Assembly (NCBI GenBank): GCA_019359355.1
Contig: JAHHHM010000027.1
Span: forward strand, 1-64,000
Direction: 5' to 3'
Source: Microcoleus vaginatus WJT46-NPBG5
GTDB lineage: Bacteria > Cyanobacteriota > Cyanobacteriia > Cyanobacteriales > Oscillatoriaceae
DNA length: 64,000 nt
Notes under the pieces: model-generated
What the model saw: only the letters and a program-made list of their open reading frames with translations
Database searches by the model: none
Told to the model about the DNA's origin: nothing
Position numbers and translations under genes: made by a program
Part shown: piece by piece, positions 44,580 through 55,532 of the stretch
Layout: every line of letters starts with the position of its first letter
Numbering within the stretch: the stretch's first letter is position 1

Positions 44580-46889
44580 CTAATCTTCCGCCGTTCCTGC
44601 CAAAGCCGTTTGATTTTTGTGCCGATCTAACTTGAGAACGAGCACACCCAAGGGAGGCAAACACAGGTCGATTGAGTAGCGTCGGTTGTGACTCCACCAC
44701 TCATCCGCCCACTTGCCGCCAAGGTTGCCCATATTGCTGCCGCCATATTTGCGGGCATCCGTGTTAAACAGCTCAGTGTAGAATCCGTGTTCGGGGACAC
44801 CAACGCGGTAGTGGCTGTGCGGCTGAGGTGTGAAGTTACACACAACGATGGCAAACTCATCCGAATCCTTAGCGCGGCGGATGAAGGAGACAACACTGTG
44901 CCGGTTGTCGCTGCAATCAATCCACTCAAACCCTGCCTCCGCAAAATCTTGCGTATAAAGCGCCGGCTCAGTGCGATACAGGTGGTTGAGTTCGCTCATA
45001 AACTGTTTGAGCTGCCGGTGCGACTCGTATTGCAATAAATGCCAATCCAAATCGCCCCACACATTCCACTCGCTCCACTGGCCAAACTCCATGCTCATAA
45101 ATAGGGTTTTTTTGCCGGGATGCGTGAACATATAGGCCAACAGACAGCGTACATTGGCAAACTTCTGCCATTCATCTCCTGGCATTTTCCCGATCAGCGG
45201 ACTTTTACCGTGCACCACCTCATCGTGAGACAGCGCCAGCATGAAGTTTTCGCTGTGGTTGTACCACATACTGAACGTGATGTTGTTTTGGTGGAACTGG
45301 CGGAACCAGGGGTCCATGTTGAAGTAGTCGAGCATATCGTGCATCCAGCCCATGTTCCACTTCAAATTAAAGCCCAAGCCGCCAACATAAGTGGGCCAGG
45401 ACACCATCGGCCAGGAAGTGGACTCTTCGGCAATTGAGAGGACGCCGGGAAAGTAGCTGAACAGTAGGTGATTCACCTGACGCAAGAAGTCAGCCGCTTC
45501 GATATTTTCCCGTCCCCCGTACTGGTTAGTTACCCATTCACCGGGGTTGCGGCAGTAGTCGAGGTAGAGCATGGAAGCGACGGCATCAACCCGAATGCCG
45601 TCAATATGGTACTTGTCAAACCAAAATAGGGCGTTGGCGGCGAGGAAGTTCCGTATTTCGTTGCGGTTGTAGTTGAAGACTAAGGTGCCCCATTCTTTAT
45701 GTTCGCCTTTGCGGGGGTCGGCGTGCTCGTACAGGTGAGTGCCGTCGAAGAAGGCTAATCCGTGACCATCTTTGGGAAAATGGCCGGGAACCCAGTCAAC
45801 GATGACACCGATGCCGTGGTGGTGGCACTGATCGACGAAGTACATGAAGTCTTCGGGAGTGCCATAGCGGGAGGTGGGGGCGTAGTAGCCGGTGACTTGA
45901 TAACCCCAAGAACCATCAAAGGGATGTTCGGCGATCGGCAGCAGTTCAATGTGGGTGAAGTTGAGTTCTTTGACGTAGGGAATCAGCTTGTGAGCGAGTT
46001 CGCGGTAGGTGAGGAAGCGTGCACCGGGACGCAATTCCGAGACAACGACCACCGGCTCTTCTTCGCCGTTCGGTAGTTTGGCCGGCTCTGCTGAGGAGGC
46101 GTGCAACCAAGAGCCGATATGACATTCATAAACGGAAATCGGCTGGCTTAGGGGTTCGGTATGCCGGCGCTTTTCCATCCAACTGGCGTCGTTCCAGGTA
46201 TAACTATCTAAGTCAGCAACAATGGAAGCCGTTTTAGGCCGAGGTTCGGATTGGAAGCCGTAGGGGTCTGATTTTTCGTAAATGTGGCCATCGTAATTTT
46301 TGATTTCGTATTTGTAGCCATCGCCAACGCCCAAGTCGGGAATAAATAATTCCCAAATGCCGTTGTCACGCTTACGCATTTGGTTTTTGCGTCCGTCCCA
46401 GCTGTTAAAATCGCCCAACACTGAAACGTTACGCGCGTTTGGTGCCCAGACTGCAAAGTAAACGCCTTTAACCCCGTTTACTTCCGTCAGGTGAGCGCCT
46501 AATTTTTCGTAAATGCGGTGATGGTTGCCTTCGGAAAATAGATGGATATCAAAGTCTGTTAACTTGGGAGAGCGAAAAGCATAGGGATCATAAATGACGC
46601 GCTCGTGCTCTCCTTCTTTGAGGCGAAACTGGTAGTTGGCCAGTTCCGGCGTTTCAATCGTGCATTCAAAGAAGTGGGGATCGTGAACCGATTGCATGGG
46701 ATATTCTTGCCGTTCTTCCGGGATCACAACCCATGCGGCATCGGCAGTAGGCAGGTAGGCTCGCACTACCCAGTGAGTGATTTTGCCGTCCTGTTCGATG
46801 GGGTGAGGGCCGAGGATTTCAAACGGATCGTGATGTTGATTCCAAACAATGCGGTTAATCTGATCCGGAGCAACAAGCGTCATTGACAT
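44580..46889 (-). CDS. glgB: 1,4-alpha-glucan branching enzyme
   Basis: 769 residues, family GH13_9. Cuts alpha-1,4 chains and rejoins them through alpha-1,6 bonds during glycogen synthesis. N-terminal CBM48 modules ([34 protein letters not shown]), then the catalytic barrel: nucleophile Asp in [16 protein letters not shown] (about 431), acid/base Glu in [11 protein letters not shown] (about 485), and [10 protein letters not shown] with the stabilising Asp (about 555). The C-terminal domain follows ([18 protein letters not shown]). Two ATGs, 46889 and 46883, are possible starts. Glycogen made here is the substrate for treYZ at 50-55 kb. Confidence 0.98.
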   Translation of the reverse strand: MSMTLVAPDQINRIVWNQHHDPFEILGPHPIEQDGKITHWVVRAYLPTADAAWVVIPEERQEYPMQSVHDPHFFECTIETPELANYQFRLKEGEHERVIYDPYAFRSPKLTDFDIHLFSEGNHHRIYEKLGAHLTEVNGVKGVYFAVWAPNARNVSVLGDFNSWDGRKNQMRKRDNGIWELFIPDLGVGDGYKYEIKNYDGHIYEKSDPYGFQSEPRPKTASIVADLDSYTWNDASWMEKRRHTEPLSQPISVYECHIGSWLHASSAEPAKLPNGEEEPVVVVSELRPGARFLTYRELAHKLIPYVKELNFTHIELLPIAEHPFDGSWGYQVTGYYAPTSRYGTPEDFMYFVDQCHHHGIGVIVDWVPGHFPKDGHGLAFFDGTHLYEHADPRKGEHKEWGTLVFNYNRNEIRNFLAANALFWFDKYHIDGIRVDAVASMLYLDYCRNPGEWVTNQYGGRENIEAADFLRQVNHLLFSYFPGVLSIAEESTSWPMVSWPTYVGGLGFNLKWNMGWMHDMLDYFNMDPWFRQFHQNNITFSMWYNHSENFMLALSHDEVVHGKSPLIGKMPGDEWQKFANVRCLLAYMFTHPGKKTLFMSMEFGQWSEWNVWGDLDWHLLQYESHRQLKQFMSELNHLYRTEPALYTQDFAEAGFEWIDCSDNRHSVVSFIRRAKDSDEFAIVVCNFTPQPHSHYRVGVPEHGFYTELFNTDARKYGGSNMGNLGGKWADEWWSHNRRYSIDLCLPPLGVLVLKLDRHKNQTALAGTAED

Positions 46890-47458
46890 AAACTACCTAT
46901 TATGCTAGAGGTCTTTAACTTTGAACGGTTTGCGCGATTTACAGCGTCTTCTTTGAGAATTTTGCTGGTTAAAAGGCTGGCCTTTGTGAGTGTAGGACAG
47001 GGTTCTTTGTTGCTTCTGGCTTAGCTATCCTTGAGCTTAGCAGCATCTCTTCTTTTAGTTTGACAGTACGACCAGGAGTGCGAGGTCGTAGGCGCTATCG
47101 GCAGCGCACCCAAATAGTACACAAATTTAAACAATCAGTAACGATCTGTTATAAACGGTAGCAAAAAGCCTTCATAAATTCGTCCATCCTTTGATAAAAA
47201 ACCCGATATCTCTAGAGTGAAGTCGGCATCTAAGCCGCTTGGTGGCGTTGGTTGCCGGCATTGAAAATCCCCACTGTAAGGGCAATGAAGCGGATAACCC
47301 TCATCGGTAGAATTAACGGTGCCGGCAGGCCGATTTCGAGAGCCGGTTTTTGCACCGCAACTAGAAATATGCTGATGGAATAGGCATGGCAAAGCTGCAT
47401 TTGATAAAGTCTCATCAGCAGCCAGCTCTTTTTGGCCTATGGGTGAACGCAAGTTGCC
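46890..47458. other. divergent intergenic region glgB/kinase
   Basis: 569 bases. It includes the doubtful frame at 47135-47452 described separately. No repeat tract; the promoters of glgB and the kinase should be here. Confidence 0.4.
47135..47452 (-). CDS. possible small hypothetical protein (uncertain)
   Basis: A 105-codon frame ending in a plausible beta-rich stretch (LDADFTLEISGFLSKDGRIY, then EGFLLPFITDRY), starting 7 bases from the kinase start on the other strand. No ribosome site is convincing, the first half is Ser/Cys-rich and looks random, and no family is recognised. If real, only the second half resembles a folded domain. Confidence 0.25.
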   Translation of the reverse strand: MRSPIGQKELAADETLSNAALPCLFHQHISSCGAKTGSRNRPAGTVNSTDEGYPLHCPYSGDFQCRQPTPPSGLDADFTLEISGFLSKDGRIYEGFLLPFITDRY

Positions 47459-50188
47459 ATGAAAGACTCCTTGAACGGGCGAAGACCTTCCAAACCAAGC
47501 CTGACTCCATTGAGAATTACGGCCATCTACGTGATGATCGGAAGCTTATGGATCTGGTTTTCCGATGAAATTTTGTTGGCACTCGTTCCTCATGCCGGCA
47601 TCCTGAGCAAATTACAAACCTTTAAAGGCTGGTTTTACGTCACAATCACAGCCTCGATTCTCTATTGGCTGATCCACCAGGTAATGAGGGCAACCCAGCA
47701 ATCAGAAATGGCTTTGAGGCAGGCGAATGAAACCCTAAAGTCAACCCAAGCAAGCCTCAAACAAAATCTGAGCGAATTGCAGGGAATTCAGGAAGAATTG
47801 CAAACCAGTGAAGAACGATATCGCCTGATTTCCGAGCTAACCTCAGACTACGCCTATACGCTCAGTGTGGCTCCCGATGGACAATTTACAATTGAATGGT
47901 TAACTGACGCCTTTTGCCGGAGTAGTGGTTACCCTTTGACAGAAGTTACCGGCCCGCAGGGCTGGGAGAAGTTGATTCATCCCGATGATTTACTTCTTGT
48001 TCAAGTCAGAAACCGCAATCTGTTAAGTGGTCAGCCCAGTACACAAGACTTTCGGATCATCACCAAACAGGCAGAAGTGCGATGGTTGCGAGATTACGCC
48101 CGTCCAGAGTGGGATGCAACCCATCAGCAGGTGATTCGGATTTTTGGGGCTGCCCAAGATATCACGCAGTACAAGCAGGCGGAAGCGGCGTTGCGGGAGA
48201 GCGAGGCCAAGTTTCGCGCCATTTCTGAAGCGGCTCCGATCCCGATCGCGATTTCTCGTGTGAGCGATGGTGTAATTTTATATGCCAATGAGCAACTAGG
48301 TCAGATGTTTGGCCTTGGAACTGAGCAGTTCATTGGTTCCAGAGCGCCAGACTTTTACAACAACCCCGCCGATCGGCAAGCACTGCTAGAAATTCTTACA
48401 AAGGATGGGGCGGTTTATAACTATGAGATTCGGGCAAAAAAGGCAGACGGCACTTTGTTTTGGCTTGTGGTTTCGCTGCAACTTCTTATTTTTAATAGCG
48501 AACAAGCAGTTCTGGGTGCATTTTACGACATCACTGAGCGCAAGGAGATGGAGGAGGCGCTACGGGAGTCTGAAAGGCGATACCGGCTGTTATTTGAAAC
48601 CAATCCGCAACCGATGTGGGTTTATGATGTTGAAACCCTGGCTTTTATGGCTGTCAACTCTGCGGCAACTCAGCACTATGGCTATTCTCAGGAAGAATTT
48701 CTGGCGATGACGATTCGGGATATTCGTCCCCCGGAAGATATTCCTGCTTTAATTGAGGATCTGTCTAAATTACCCACAGGACTGCGGGCAGCCGGCAGAT
48801 GGCGGCATTGCAAGAAAGACGGAACGATTATTGAGGTAGAAATTACGATACACAGCCTTACTTTTGCCGGCAGGCGTGCTCAGCTTGTTTTGGCGAATGA
48901 TGTAACTGAACGCCAGCGAGCGGAAAGGGCGTTGAGGGCGAGTGAGGAACAATATCGGGAACTGGTTAACAACATTCACGAAATTATTTTCCAACAAAAT
49001 AGCCAGGGGATCTGGACGTTTTTGAACCCAGCGTGGTCAGAAGTGATGGGCTACACGGTTGCAGAAACCCTGGGGACTGATTTTTTAAATTATATACATC
49101 CGGATGACCGGCACTATAGTCAAAGGCAGCTGCATTGTTTGCTGCATTTTCAAATGGATGATTGCCGGTATGAGGTTCGCTATCTCGCTCAAAATGGCAG
49201 TATCCGCACTTTGGCGATGTTTGCTCGACGCTTGCTTTCTACTACCGGCGAGGTTGCCGGAGTGACGGGTACGCTAATGGATATTACAGAACGCAAAGCC
49301 GCAGAAACCCGACTTCAGACGCTTAACATTGAGTTAGAACGACAAGTTGAGGAACGCACGGCGCAACTGCAAACGCAAATGCAGGAACTGCAGCAGCTTA
49401 ATCAGTTAAAAGATGATTTTCTCAGTACGGTTTCTCATGAGTTGCGAACGCCAATGACCAACATGAAAATGGCAATTAGTATGTTGCAGTTGGCCATGAA
49501 ATCCGCACAGGGGCGAGGGCTGGAAGGCGAGGATGCGCTCACGCAGTTTTACCAAAAATTTAATCGCTATTTGCAAATTTTAGAAAATGAATGCGAGCGG
49601 GAAATTAATCTGATCAATGACTTGCTAGATTTGCAACGTTTGGAGATGTCGCCGGCTGTACCGACGTGGGAAACCATTTTTTTACAGGAGTGGCTTCCTC
49701 AAGTCGTTGTGCCGTTTCAGGCACGTTTGCGGAACCGGCAACAAATACTGCACCTTCACGTTGATCCTAATGTGCTGCCGCTACATTCTCACTTAGCTAG
49801 TTGGGAGCGAATTGTAGCAGAACTGCTGAATAATGCTTGCAAATACACGCCTCCAGGTGGTGAGATTGGGGTAAGGCTACAACAAGCTTCTGGGAGTTCT
49901 GAAGGTGCCGATTCCTCAAGTTTAGCGGGTAATGTTACTCAACTTATTGTTAGCAATTCTGGCAGTCAAATTCCTGCAGAAGAGTTAAGTCGAATTTTTG
50001 ATAAATTTTACAGGGCTGCTAGCAGTGATCCTTGGAAACAGGGCGGTACGGGTTTGGGTTTGGCGCTGGTTAAGCAATTGGTGCAGCAGCTAGGCGGCAG
50101 AATTTGGGCGGAAAGTGAATCTAACCAAACTTGGTTTACGGTGGAGTTACCGACTGATACTGAAGCGGTTTACAAAATTTCTGCTTGA
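47459..50188 (+). CDS. membrane sensor histidine kinase with four PAS domains
   Basis: 909 residues. Two transmembrane helices near 22-42 and 57-73 (IYVMIGSLWIWFSDEILLAL; FYVTITASILYWLIH), separated by a short loop LQTFKGW seen in many cyanobacterial kinases. Four PAS/PAC units follow at about 120-240, 245-365, 370-490 and 495-615 (each closing with DITQYK/DITERK-like ends). After a coiled coil comes HisKA with His660 in FLSTVSHELRTPMTNMKM, then the ATPase domain: N box LLNNACKYTPPGGEI (about 788), FDKFYRA, and GGTGLGLALVKQLV. No receiver and no adjacent regulator. Signal unknown. Convergent with treY, divergent from glgB. Confidence 0.95.
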   Translation: MKDSLNGRRPSKPSLTPLRITAIYVMIGSLWIWFSDEILLALVPHAGILSKLQTFKGWFYVTITASILYWLIHQVMRATQQSEMALRQANETLKSTQASLKQNLSELQGIQEELQTSEERYRLISELTSDYAYTLSVAPDGQFTIEWLTDAFCRSSGYPLTEVTGPQGWEKLIHPDDLLLVQVRNRNLLSGQPSTQDFRIITKQAEVRWLRDYARPEWDATHQQVIRIFGAAQDITQYKQAEAALRESEAKFRAISEAAPIPIAISRVSDGVILYANEQLGQMFGLGTEQFIGSRAPDFYNNPADRQALLEILTKDGAVYNYEIRAKKADGTLFWLVVSLQLLIFNSEQAVLGAFYDITERKEMEEALRESERRYRLLFETNPQPMWVYDVETLAFMAVNSAATQHYGYSQEEFLAMTIRDIRPPEDIPALIEDLSKLPTGLRAAGRWRHCKKDGTIIEVEITIHSLTFAGRRAQLVLANDVTERQRAERALRASEEQYRELVNNIHEIIFQQNSQGIWTFLNPAWSEVMGYTVAETLGTDFLNYIHPDDRHYSQRQLHCLLHFQMDDCRYEVRYLAQNGSIRTLAMFARRLLSTTGEVAGVTGTLMDITERKAAETRLQTLNIELERQVEERTAQLQTQMQELQQLNQLKDDFLSTVSHELRTPMTNMKMAISMLQLAMKSAQGRGLEGEDALTQFYQKFNRYLQILENECEREINLINDLLDLQRLEMSPAVPTWETIFLQEWLPQVVVPFQARLRNRQQILHLHVDPNVLPLHSHLASWERIVAELLNNACKYTPPGGEIGVRLQQASGSSEGADSSSLAGNVTQLIVSNSGSQIPAEELSRIFDKFYRAASSDPWKQGGTGLGLALVKQLVQQLGGRIWAESESNQTWFTVELPTDTEAVYKISA

Positions 50189-50234
50189 GCCGGCTTTTTT
50201 AAAACAGGGTACATCTAGCATTTGTAAAAATCTG

Positions 50235-50262
50235 GGAGTGGGAGCATCTTGCCCCCTGTATC
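50235..50262. repeat. interspersed GGGAGCATCTTGCCCC repeat
   Basis: GTGGGAGCATCTTGCCCCC is related to the palindromic repeats at 12680-12754 and 63552-63634. It lies in the gap after the kinase gene. Confidence 0.55.
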
Positions 50263-50320
50263 TGCCCTTGAAATAGTTTTCAAGAGTTTCGTTGGGTGGG
50301 CGACACCTTAACAAAACGAA

Positions 50321-50351
50321 TGCCTACCCCAATTGAAAATCGAGGTAGGCA
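50321..50351. terminator. terminator between kinase and treY
   Basis: TGCCTACC (50321-50328) pairs with GGTAGGCA (50344-50351). Read leftward, TTCGTTTTGTT follows the stem, a good T-rich tail for the treZ-treY transcript. Confidence 0.65.
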
Positions 50352-50370
50352 AATGAAGTTAAGGATGGCT

Positions 50371-53160
50371 CTAGCTAATTAACAGTGCGACAGGATAGTG
50401 TTGAAGAACTTCACCAATTAAAAGCGTTCCATTACCTTGAATTGAGTGGGATGAAATCGCATCTTTCCATGAAGATGGAGTTCCCGCCGGCAGCTTAATT
50501 TGAGTATCTGCCCACACTTGTTCACCGAACGGATATTCATCAGGTTGAATCAGGCTGGTTAAAAAGCGCGGAGTGATCGTAATTGCCGTCTTTCCGCCAT
50601 AGCTTCTCGCAAAAGCGACAATGTGATCCTTAAACTTTCCAGTAACTTCCAGCGGTTGGTAATCCCCTTCCAAGAAAAGTTCCCGATTTTGTTTTCTTGC
50701 CTCAAGGAGCTGGGCGATCAAAAACAGCTTAATCCGCCCATCTTCTTTGTTAGCAATTAAGTCCTCCGTCAATTTTCGAGGATCTTTTTGTACTTGATCT
50801 TTAATCTCGCGTAACACAGATACTCGGTGTTCAAAGTTAACCGGACGCCGATTATCCGGATCTACATGGCTGAGATCCCAAAATTCAGTTCCCTGATAAA
50901 AGTCGGGGACACCTGGAGATGTTCCTTTCAGCAGGGTTTGGGCGAGTGAGTTAAAGATTCCATAATGAGCAACCAACTTCTGGAAAGGCAAAAATTCCTT
51001 AATAAATTGATTCTCATCTGCTGAGTCTAAGACTGAATCAACAAAAGCCATGTACGCCTCTTCATACTCATTATCCGGTCTTAACCAAGCTGTATGAACT
51101 TTAGCTTCCTTGACGGCTTTGATGACATAGTTTTTCATCCGCTCAATGTATTCGGAATCCACAACTCCATCAAAAGGAAAAGACCCTACCAAGGTTTGAT
51201 AAAAGAAGTATTCATCATTTGCATCGGGAATCATCCGCCGCTTCGCACGCGTTTTTTTAGAGCGATTCATTTCGCTCCAAGTTCTTACTTGCTTTTCCCA
51301 TTCTTCAGGGATTTCTGAGAGAACATTGAGGCGTGCTCGTACATCTTCACCGCGTTTTGTGTCGTGGGTTGCGGTGGCATTCATTTTATGCGGCCAATTT
51401 TTCTGGTCTTGTTGATTTAAGCCGTGAAATGTCTCCAGTGGGAGGCCAAAGTGGGTAGGAGAACCGCCGACTTCATTAAGGGAGAGAAGCCGGTTATACA
51501 CATATAAGAATGTGTCTTCAAACCCTTTTGCCATTAGAGGGCCGGTCATCTGCTGAAGTCTCATTACGAAGTATAAACGCTGAGCTTTTTGTTCGTCGGT
51601 TAGAAAATCTTCGTATTCAAGAAACAAGAACTTCTCAATAAAATTGAGTTCTTTTAACAGAAGTGGCACTTGCTCTTTGGCTTTTTCAATGACTTCCTGC
51701 ACACAAGCCCGATCAGTTTCGTTGATTCCTTGTGAGTCGATATAGGTGCGATAAATGGGGAATGCTTTAAGCACTTCTAAAAGCGCTCTTTTGAGACCAT
51801 AAACGGTAAAGTCTCGCCCATATCTCGATTGTTCGGCTATTTGCTTCAGCAGTTTCGCCAGATTATCGGCATCTCCCGCCAAGTTTTTATCGAGGATCAG
51901 CGCTTTTTTCTCAAGGACTAGCTGTTCGTAGGGGGTGCGGATGCCGGTAAATCGGGTGTAAATCTCGCTAAATTTCTCTTCATTGTCGGCTCGGCAAAAA
52001 ATGCCATTGACATAGTTTAAGAAGTCATAGCCGCTTGTCCCCTGAATCGGCCAGTTACTGGGGAGTTCTTCTTGAGGTTCTAAAATTTTCTCAACGGTGA
52101 TGTAAACGTCTCCTGTTTTCTCTCGAAGGCGTTCTAGATATTGAGCTGGATCGTAGAGTCCGTCAATATGATCAATTCTTAAGCCGGTGAATTTGCCCTC
52201 TTCAACGAGTTGAGTAATTAAGGAATGCGTTTTGTAAAAAACTTTGGGAGTTTCTACTCGCATTGAAATCAGTTCGTTGACGGTGAAGAAGCGGCGGTAG
52301 TTCATTTCTTCCGCCCCAACTTTCCAGAAGGAGAGCCGGTAAAATTGATCGACCAGTAAACTATCCAAAAGGTTAAAACTTTCTGGGTTCCCCGCTTCTC
52401 CATTGAAAGTTTTGATGTTTTCGTCAACGAAAGTTTTGAATTCAGGTTGATTTTCGTAGAGTTCCCAAAGAAGTGCCTTAACAAAGGTAAGCTGATCGTA
52501 GCGCTCTCTGCCTTTTGCTTCTGTCGGTATGTTTTTGATAATATAAAGCACCCCTAGTAGCTTGACAAAATCCGGGTGATGTCTTCCAAGTGCCTTTCCG
52601 AGTTTACCTAAATGATAAGTCAGGAACCGGGCGTAAGATTCTATTCTGATGGGCAATTTGAGGCTATAGTAATTGACGCTCAAGCCAGTTTGATCATAGT
52701 TGAGCTGAATTTCGCCATTCTCCAAACACTCATTATAAAAATTGCCTAATAAAGGAGCGAGGACTCCTTCTGGGTTATCACCATAAGGAGCATTCCACGC
52801 AATGTCAAAATAATCGAAATAGTCCGAATCCGCCCCATTTTCCAGCACGTCCATGAGCATCCAGTTTTGGCTGTCGTAAGCCATGTGGTTGGGAACAATA
52901 TCTTGCACCCAGCCCATGCTGTTGGCTTGAATTTCTTTCACCAATGCTTCAAAGTTTTCTTGAGTGCCGAGTTCCGGATTCAATTGACTTGGATCGACGA
53001 CATCATAACCATGAGTGCTTCCTTCTCTTGCTTTAAAAATGGGGGAAGCGTAAAAATCGGAGATTCCTAATTCTGCTAAATAAGAAATGATTTGTTTTGC
53101 CGCTTCAAAGGTGAAATCGGCATGAAATTGAATTCGATAGGTTGCTGTGGGAATTCGCAT
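50371..53160 (-). CDS. treY: maltooligosyl trehalose synthase
   Basis: 929 residues, family GH13_26, normal length. Turns the reducing-end maltose unit of a malto-oligosaccharide into a trehalose unit by internal transglycosylation. Head MRIPTATYRIQFHADFTFEA; ISDFYASPIFKAREGSTHGY; WVQDIVPNHMAYDSQN; catalytic nucleophile in FTGLRIDHIDGLYDPAQY; acid Glu in DVYITVEKILEPQEELP; ATATHDTKRGEDVRARL with the third catalytic acid; PDFYQGTEFWDLSHVDPDNR. It lies 56 bases after treZ in the same direction, so both enzymes of the TreY-TreZ route are made together. Confidence 0.97.
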   Translation of the reverse strand: MRIPTATYRIQFHADFTFEAAKQIISYLAELGISDFYASPIFKAREGSTHGYDVVDPSQLNPELGTQENFEALVKEIQANSMGWVQDIVPNHMAYDSQNWMLMDVLENGADSDYFDYFDIAWNAPYGDNPEGVLAPLLGNFYNECLENGEIQLNYDQTGLSVNYYSLKLPIRIESYARFLTYHLGKLGKALGRHHPDFVKLLGVLYIIKNIPTEAKGRERYDQLTFVKALLWELYENQPEFKTFVDENIKTFNGEAGNPESFNLLDSLLVDQFYRLSFWKVGAEEMNYRRFFTVNELISMRVETPKVFYKTHSLITQLVEEGKFTGLRIDHIDGLYDPAQYLERLREKTGDVYITVEKILEPQEELPSNWPIQGTSGYDFLNYVNGIFCRADNEEKFSEIYTRFTGIRTPYEQLVLEKKALILDKNLAGDADNLAKLLKQIAEQSRYGRDFTVYGLKRALLEVLKAFPIYRTYIDSQGINETDRACVQEVIEKAKEQVPLLLKELNFIEKFLFLEYEDFLTDEQKAQRLYFVMRLQQMTGPLMAKGFEDTFLYVYNRLLSLNEVGGSPTHFGLPLETFHGLNQQDQKNWPHKMNATATHDTKRGEDVRARLNVLSEIPEEWEKQVRTWSEMNRSKKTRAKRRMIPDANDEYFFYQTLVGSFPFDGVVDSEYIERMKNYVIKAVKEAKVHTAWLRPDNEYEEAYMAFVDSVLDSADENQFIKEFLPFQKLVAHYGIFNSLAQTLLKGTSPGVPDFYQGTEFWDLSHVDPDNRRPVNFEHRVSVLREIKDQVQKDPRKLTEDLIANKEDGRIKLFLIAQLLEARKQNRELFLEGDYQPLEVTGKFKDHIVAFARSYGGKTAITITPRFLTSLIQPDEYPFGEQVWADTQIKLPAGTPSSWKDAISSHSIQGNGTLLIGEVLQHYPVALLIS

Positions 53161-53216
53161 GATGAAACGAGCGCTCCTGAGTAATTAATTTTGAACTTTT
53201 TGAATTATAGCTACGA

Positions 53217-55043
53217 CTATACTTTGATTTCGTATAGTGTAAAACTTTGTGATTTCACAGTAAATTTTTGGGCCGATTCGATCATATCGGGTAATGTGGA
53301 GCCGGCACCCATCCATTTCGTCTCAGAGGAATCCAAAATCTTTTGCCAGTTGCCGGCAGGAATATTGACTAGGCAAGTGACATCCTTATGATTAAAGTTC
53401 ATAATGCAAAATATCTGGCTATCTTCACTCCAACGTCGCAAAAATATAGTTTTTTCCTCTTCAATGCTAGACACCTCTAAACTTTCCTTATCCAGCTTTT
53501 TCAGGGCTGGAACGGTTCGGCGTAGCTGAATTAATCGCTGATACCAGCCCCAGAGAGCTTTGTGTTCACCTTCCTGTTTCTTTCCCCAATTCAGCTTGCA
53601 ATTTTGAAAAGTCTTAGGACTTTGTGGATCTTGAAATTCTCCCCGCCCTTCAAACGCTTTAAATTCGTTTTGTTTATCCTTCCGTATGGCTTCAATCAAC
53701 GGCTCTTCTGAATGGCTAACAAAATATAAAAAAGGAGCTTCCTCTCCATATTCTTCACCCATGAAAAGAAACGGGATGTAAGGAGAAATTAAGACAGTGC
53801 CGGCAGCTAATTTCAACCCATCAAACGACACTAATTTAGATAATCGATCTCCTAAAATACGATTGCCAATCTGATCATGGGTTTGGGAAAACACCACAAA
53901 TTGCTCAGCCGGCTGATCTTTGGCAGAATTCCCATGCTTTCGTTTTCTGTGGGGGGCGTACTGCCCGGAATAAACAAAGCTTTCTTTAAACGCTTTTTCC
54001 AAATGTTCGCATTTTCCAAAATCCTGATAATATCTGTCGCTTTCTCCGGTTAGCAATGCGTGAAGTGAATGATGGAAATCATCACACCACTGAGCATCTA
54101 ACCCAAAACCACCTAATTCTTTTGGCCGCAGAACCCGAACATCATTTAAATCGCTTTCTGCGATTAAATAAAGTTTCCGCCCTAGCTGTTGGGAAAGGGC
54201 ATCCGTAGCTGTTGCAAGTTCCTGTAGAAACGGTTTTGCCCCAACTTCAAAAATTGCTTGAATTGCATCTAATCGCAGGGCATCAATGTGATAATCTTCA
54301 AACCAATACAGAGCGTTGTTCAGAAAATATTCCCGGACTCCATCACTGTATTGATCGTCAAAATTGAGCGCTTCTCCCCAAATTGGCCGGTATTTATCTG
54401 TAAGATAGGGGCCAAATTCCGGAAGATAATTGCCTTCGGGTCCCAGATGATTGTAAACAACATCAAGAATGACTGAAATCCCTTCCTGATGGCAGGCATT
54501 AACCAGCTTTTTTAACCCTTCAGAACCACCATAAGAATTTTGCACGGCGTAGGGAAATACGCCGTCATAACCCCAGTTGCGTTCGCCTGGAAATTGCGCC
54601 ACCGGCATAATTTCAATGGCATTAACACCCAACTCAGCTAAATCTTTGAGCCGGGGAATCATTGCTTCAAAAGTTCCTTCATCGGTGAAAGTCCCGACGT
54701 GTAATTCATAAATAATTATTTCTTCTAAAGGAATGCCCGACCAATTCGTATCATTCCAAGCAAAATTATTGCGATCAATTACCTGAGAAGGCCCATGAAC
54801 TCCTTGTGGTTGAAAGTCTGAGGCGGGATCGGGTCTATCATTTTTTCCGTCTAATTTATAAAAATATAGTGTACCTGGATTAATATTTTCAGCCGTTACT
54901 TTCCAATATCCTTGCTCATCCTGTTGCATTGAAATTAATTGCTGATCAGGAGAAACAATGTGTACAGTTACCTCTTTGAGAGTGGGTGCCCAAACGCTAA
55001 ACTCACAGCGTCCATCACCCAAATAATACGCCCCACTTTTCAC
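53217..55043 (-). CDS. treZ: maltooligosyl trehalose trehalohydrolase
   Basis: About 608 residues, family GH13_10. Releases free trehalose from the product of TreY. N-terminal beta domain (GRCEFSVWAPTLKEVTVHI), then the barrel: IIYELHVGTFTDEGTF, AQFPGERNWGYDGVFPYAVQ, VILDVVYNHLGPEGNY, nucleophile in IDALRLDAIQAIFEVG, acid in YLIAESDLND, and FSQTHDQIGNR. The start is taken as GTG 55043 because it gives MKSGAYYLG, like relatives, and lies 7 bases after AGGGAGA; a TTG at 55049 is the alternative. Trehalose made here is typically a desiccation and salt protectant. Upstream 483 bases hold the promoter. Confidence 0.96.
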   Translation of the reverse strand: MKSGAYYLGDGRCEFSVWAPTLKEVTVHIVSPDQQLISMQQDEQGYWKVTAENINPGTLYFYKLDGKNDRPDPASDFQPQGVHGPSQVIDRNNFAWNDTNWSGIPLEEIIIYELHVGTFTDEGTFEAMIPRLKDLAELGVNAIEIMPVAQFPGERNWGYDGVFPYAVQNSYGGSEGLKKLVNACHQEGISVILDVVYNHLGPEGNYLPEFGPYLTDKYRPIWGEALNFDDQYSDGVREYFLNNALYWFEDYHIDALRLDAIQAIFEVGAKPFLQELATATDALSQQLGRKLYLIAESDLNDVRVLRPKELGGFGLDAQWCDDFHHSLHALLTGESDRYYQDFGKCEHLEKAFKESFVYSGQYAPHRKRKHGNSAKDQPAEQFVVFSQTHDQIGNRILGDRLSKLVSFDGLKLAAGTVLISPYIPFLFMGEEYGEEAPFLYFVSHSEEPLIEAIRKDKQNEFKAFEGRGEFQDPQSPKTFQNCKLNWGKKQEGEHKALWGWYQRLIQLRRTVPALKKLDKESLEVSSIEEEKTIFLRRWSEDSQIFCIMNFNHKDVTCLVNIPAGNWQKILDSSETKWMGAGSTLPDMIESAQKFTVKSQSFTLYEIKV

Positions 55044-55049
55044 CGTCAA

Positions 55050-55532
55050 TTCTCCCTTAATACATTGATCTTTAGATTTTTAGATCAAGAGGTACTGCTT
55101 GATTATTTTCCACAGGATACATATTTTTTAAGTTGAATAAAACTATCTTAGGGAGTATTGCTAAGGAGTTTTGGTTTAAGGTGCCGGCAGCCGGCGCTTG
55201 AGTGCTAAATGCAATAGCTAGCAGCGTTTGGGGGCTGCTTGCAAAGTCACTGGCGCTGATGGCTATCACTAAGGTTTTCCCTACAGCCAGTTTCTCAGGA
55301 ACCTCAAAGATGCGAGTTTATATAACTTCTGAGTAATCAACTGCCGGCTTTAGAGGGGCAAAATTAGGATGGATCTGAAAATATGACACTGTTTTGTATT
55401 AGCGCTAACAATTGCCACGCAAATAAATCTTGAAAAGTGCCGGCAAGACGTGGTAAGTTGATAAGCTGTCATTATAACAACTAACAACTATCCTAATAAA
55501 AGGTGTAACCTTCAATAGTTTAACCAACATTT
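55050..55532. other. divergent intergenic region treZ/yebC
   Basis: 483 bases with promoters of treZY and of yebC. No gene, tRNA or heptamer tract was recognised. GTGCCGGCAGCCGGCGC (55181-55197) is a GC-rich near-palindrome. AAAAGGTG (55498-55505) is 27 bases upstream of the yebC ATG, too far to be its ribosome site. Confidence 0.4.
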
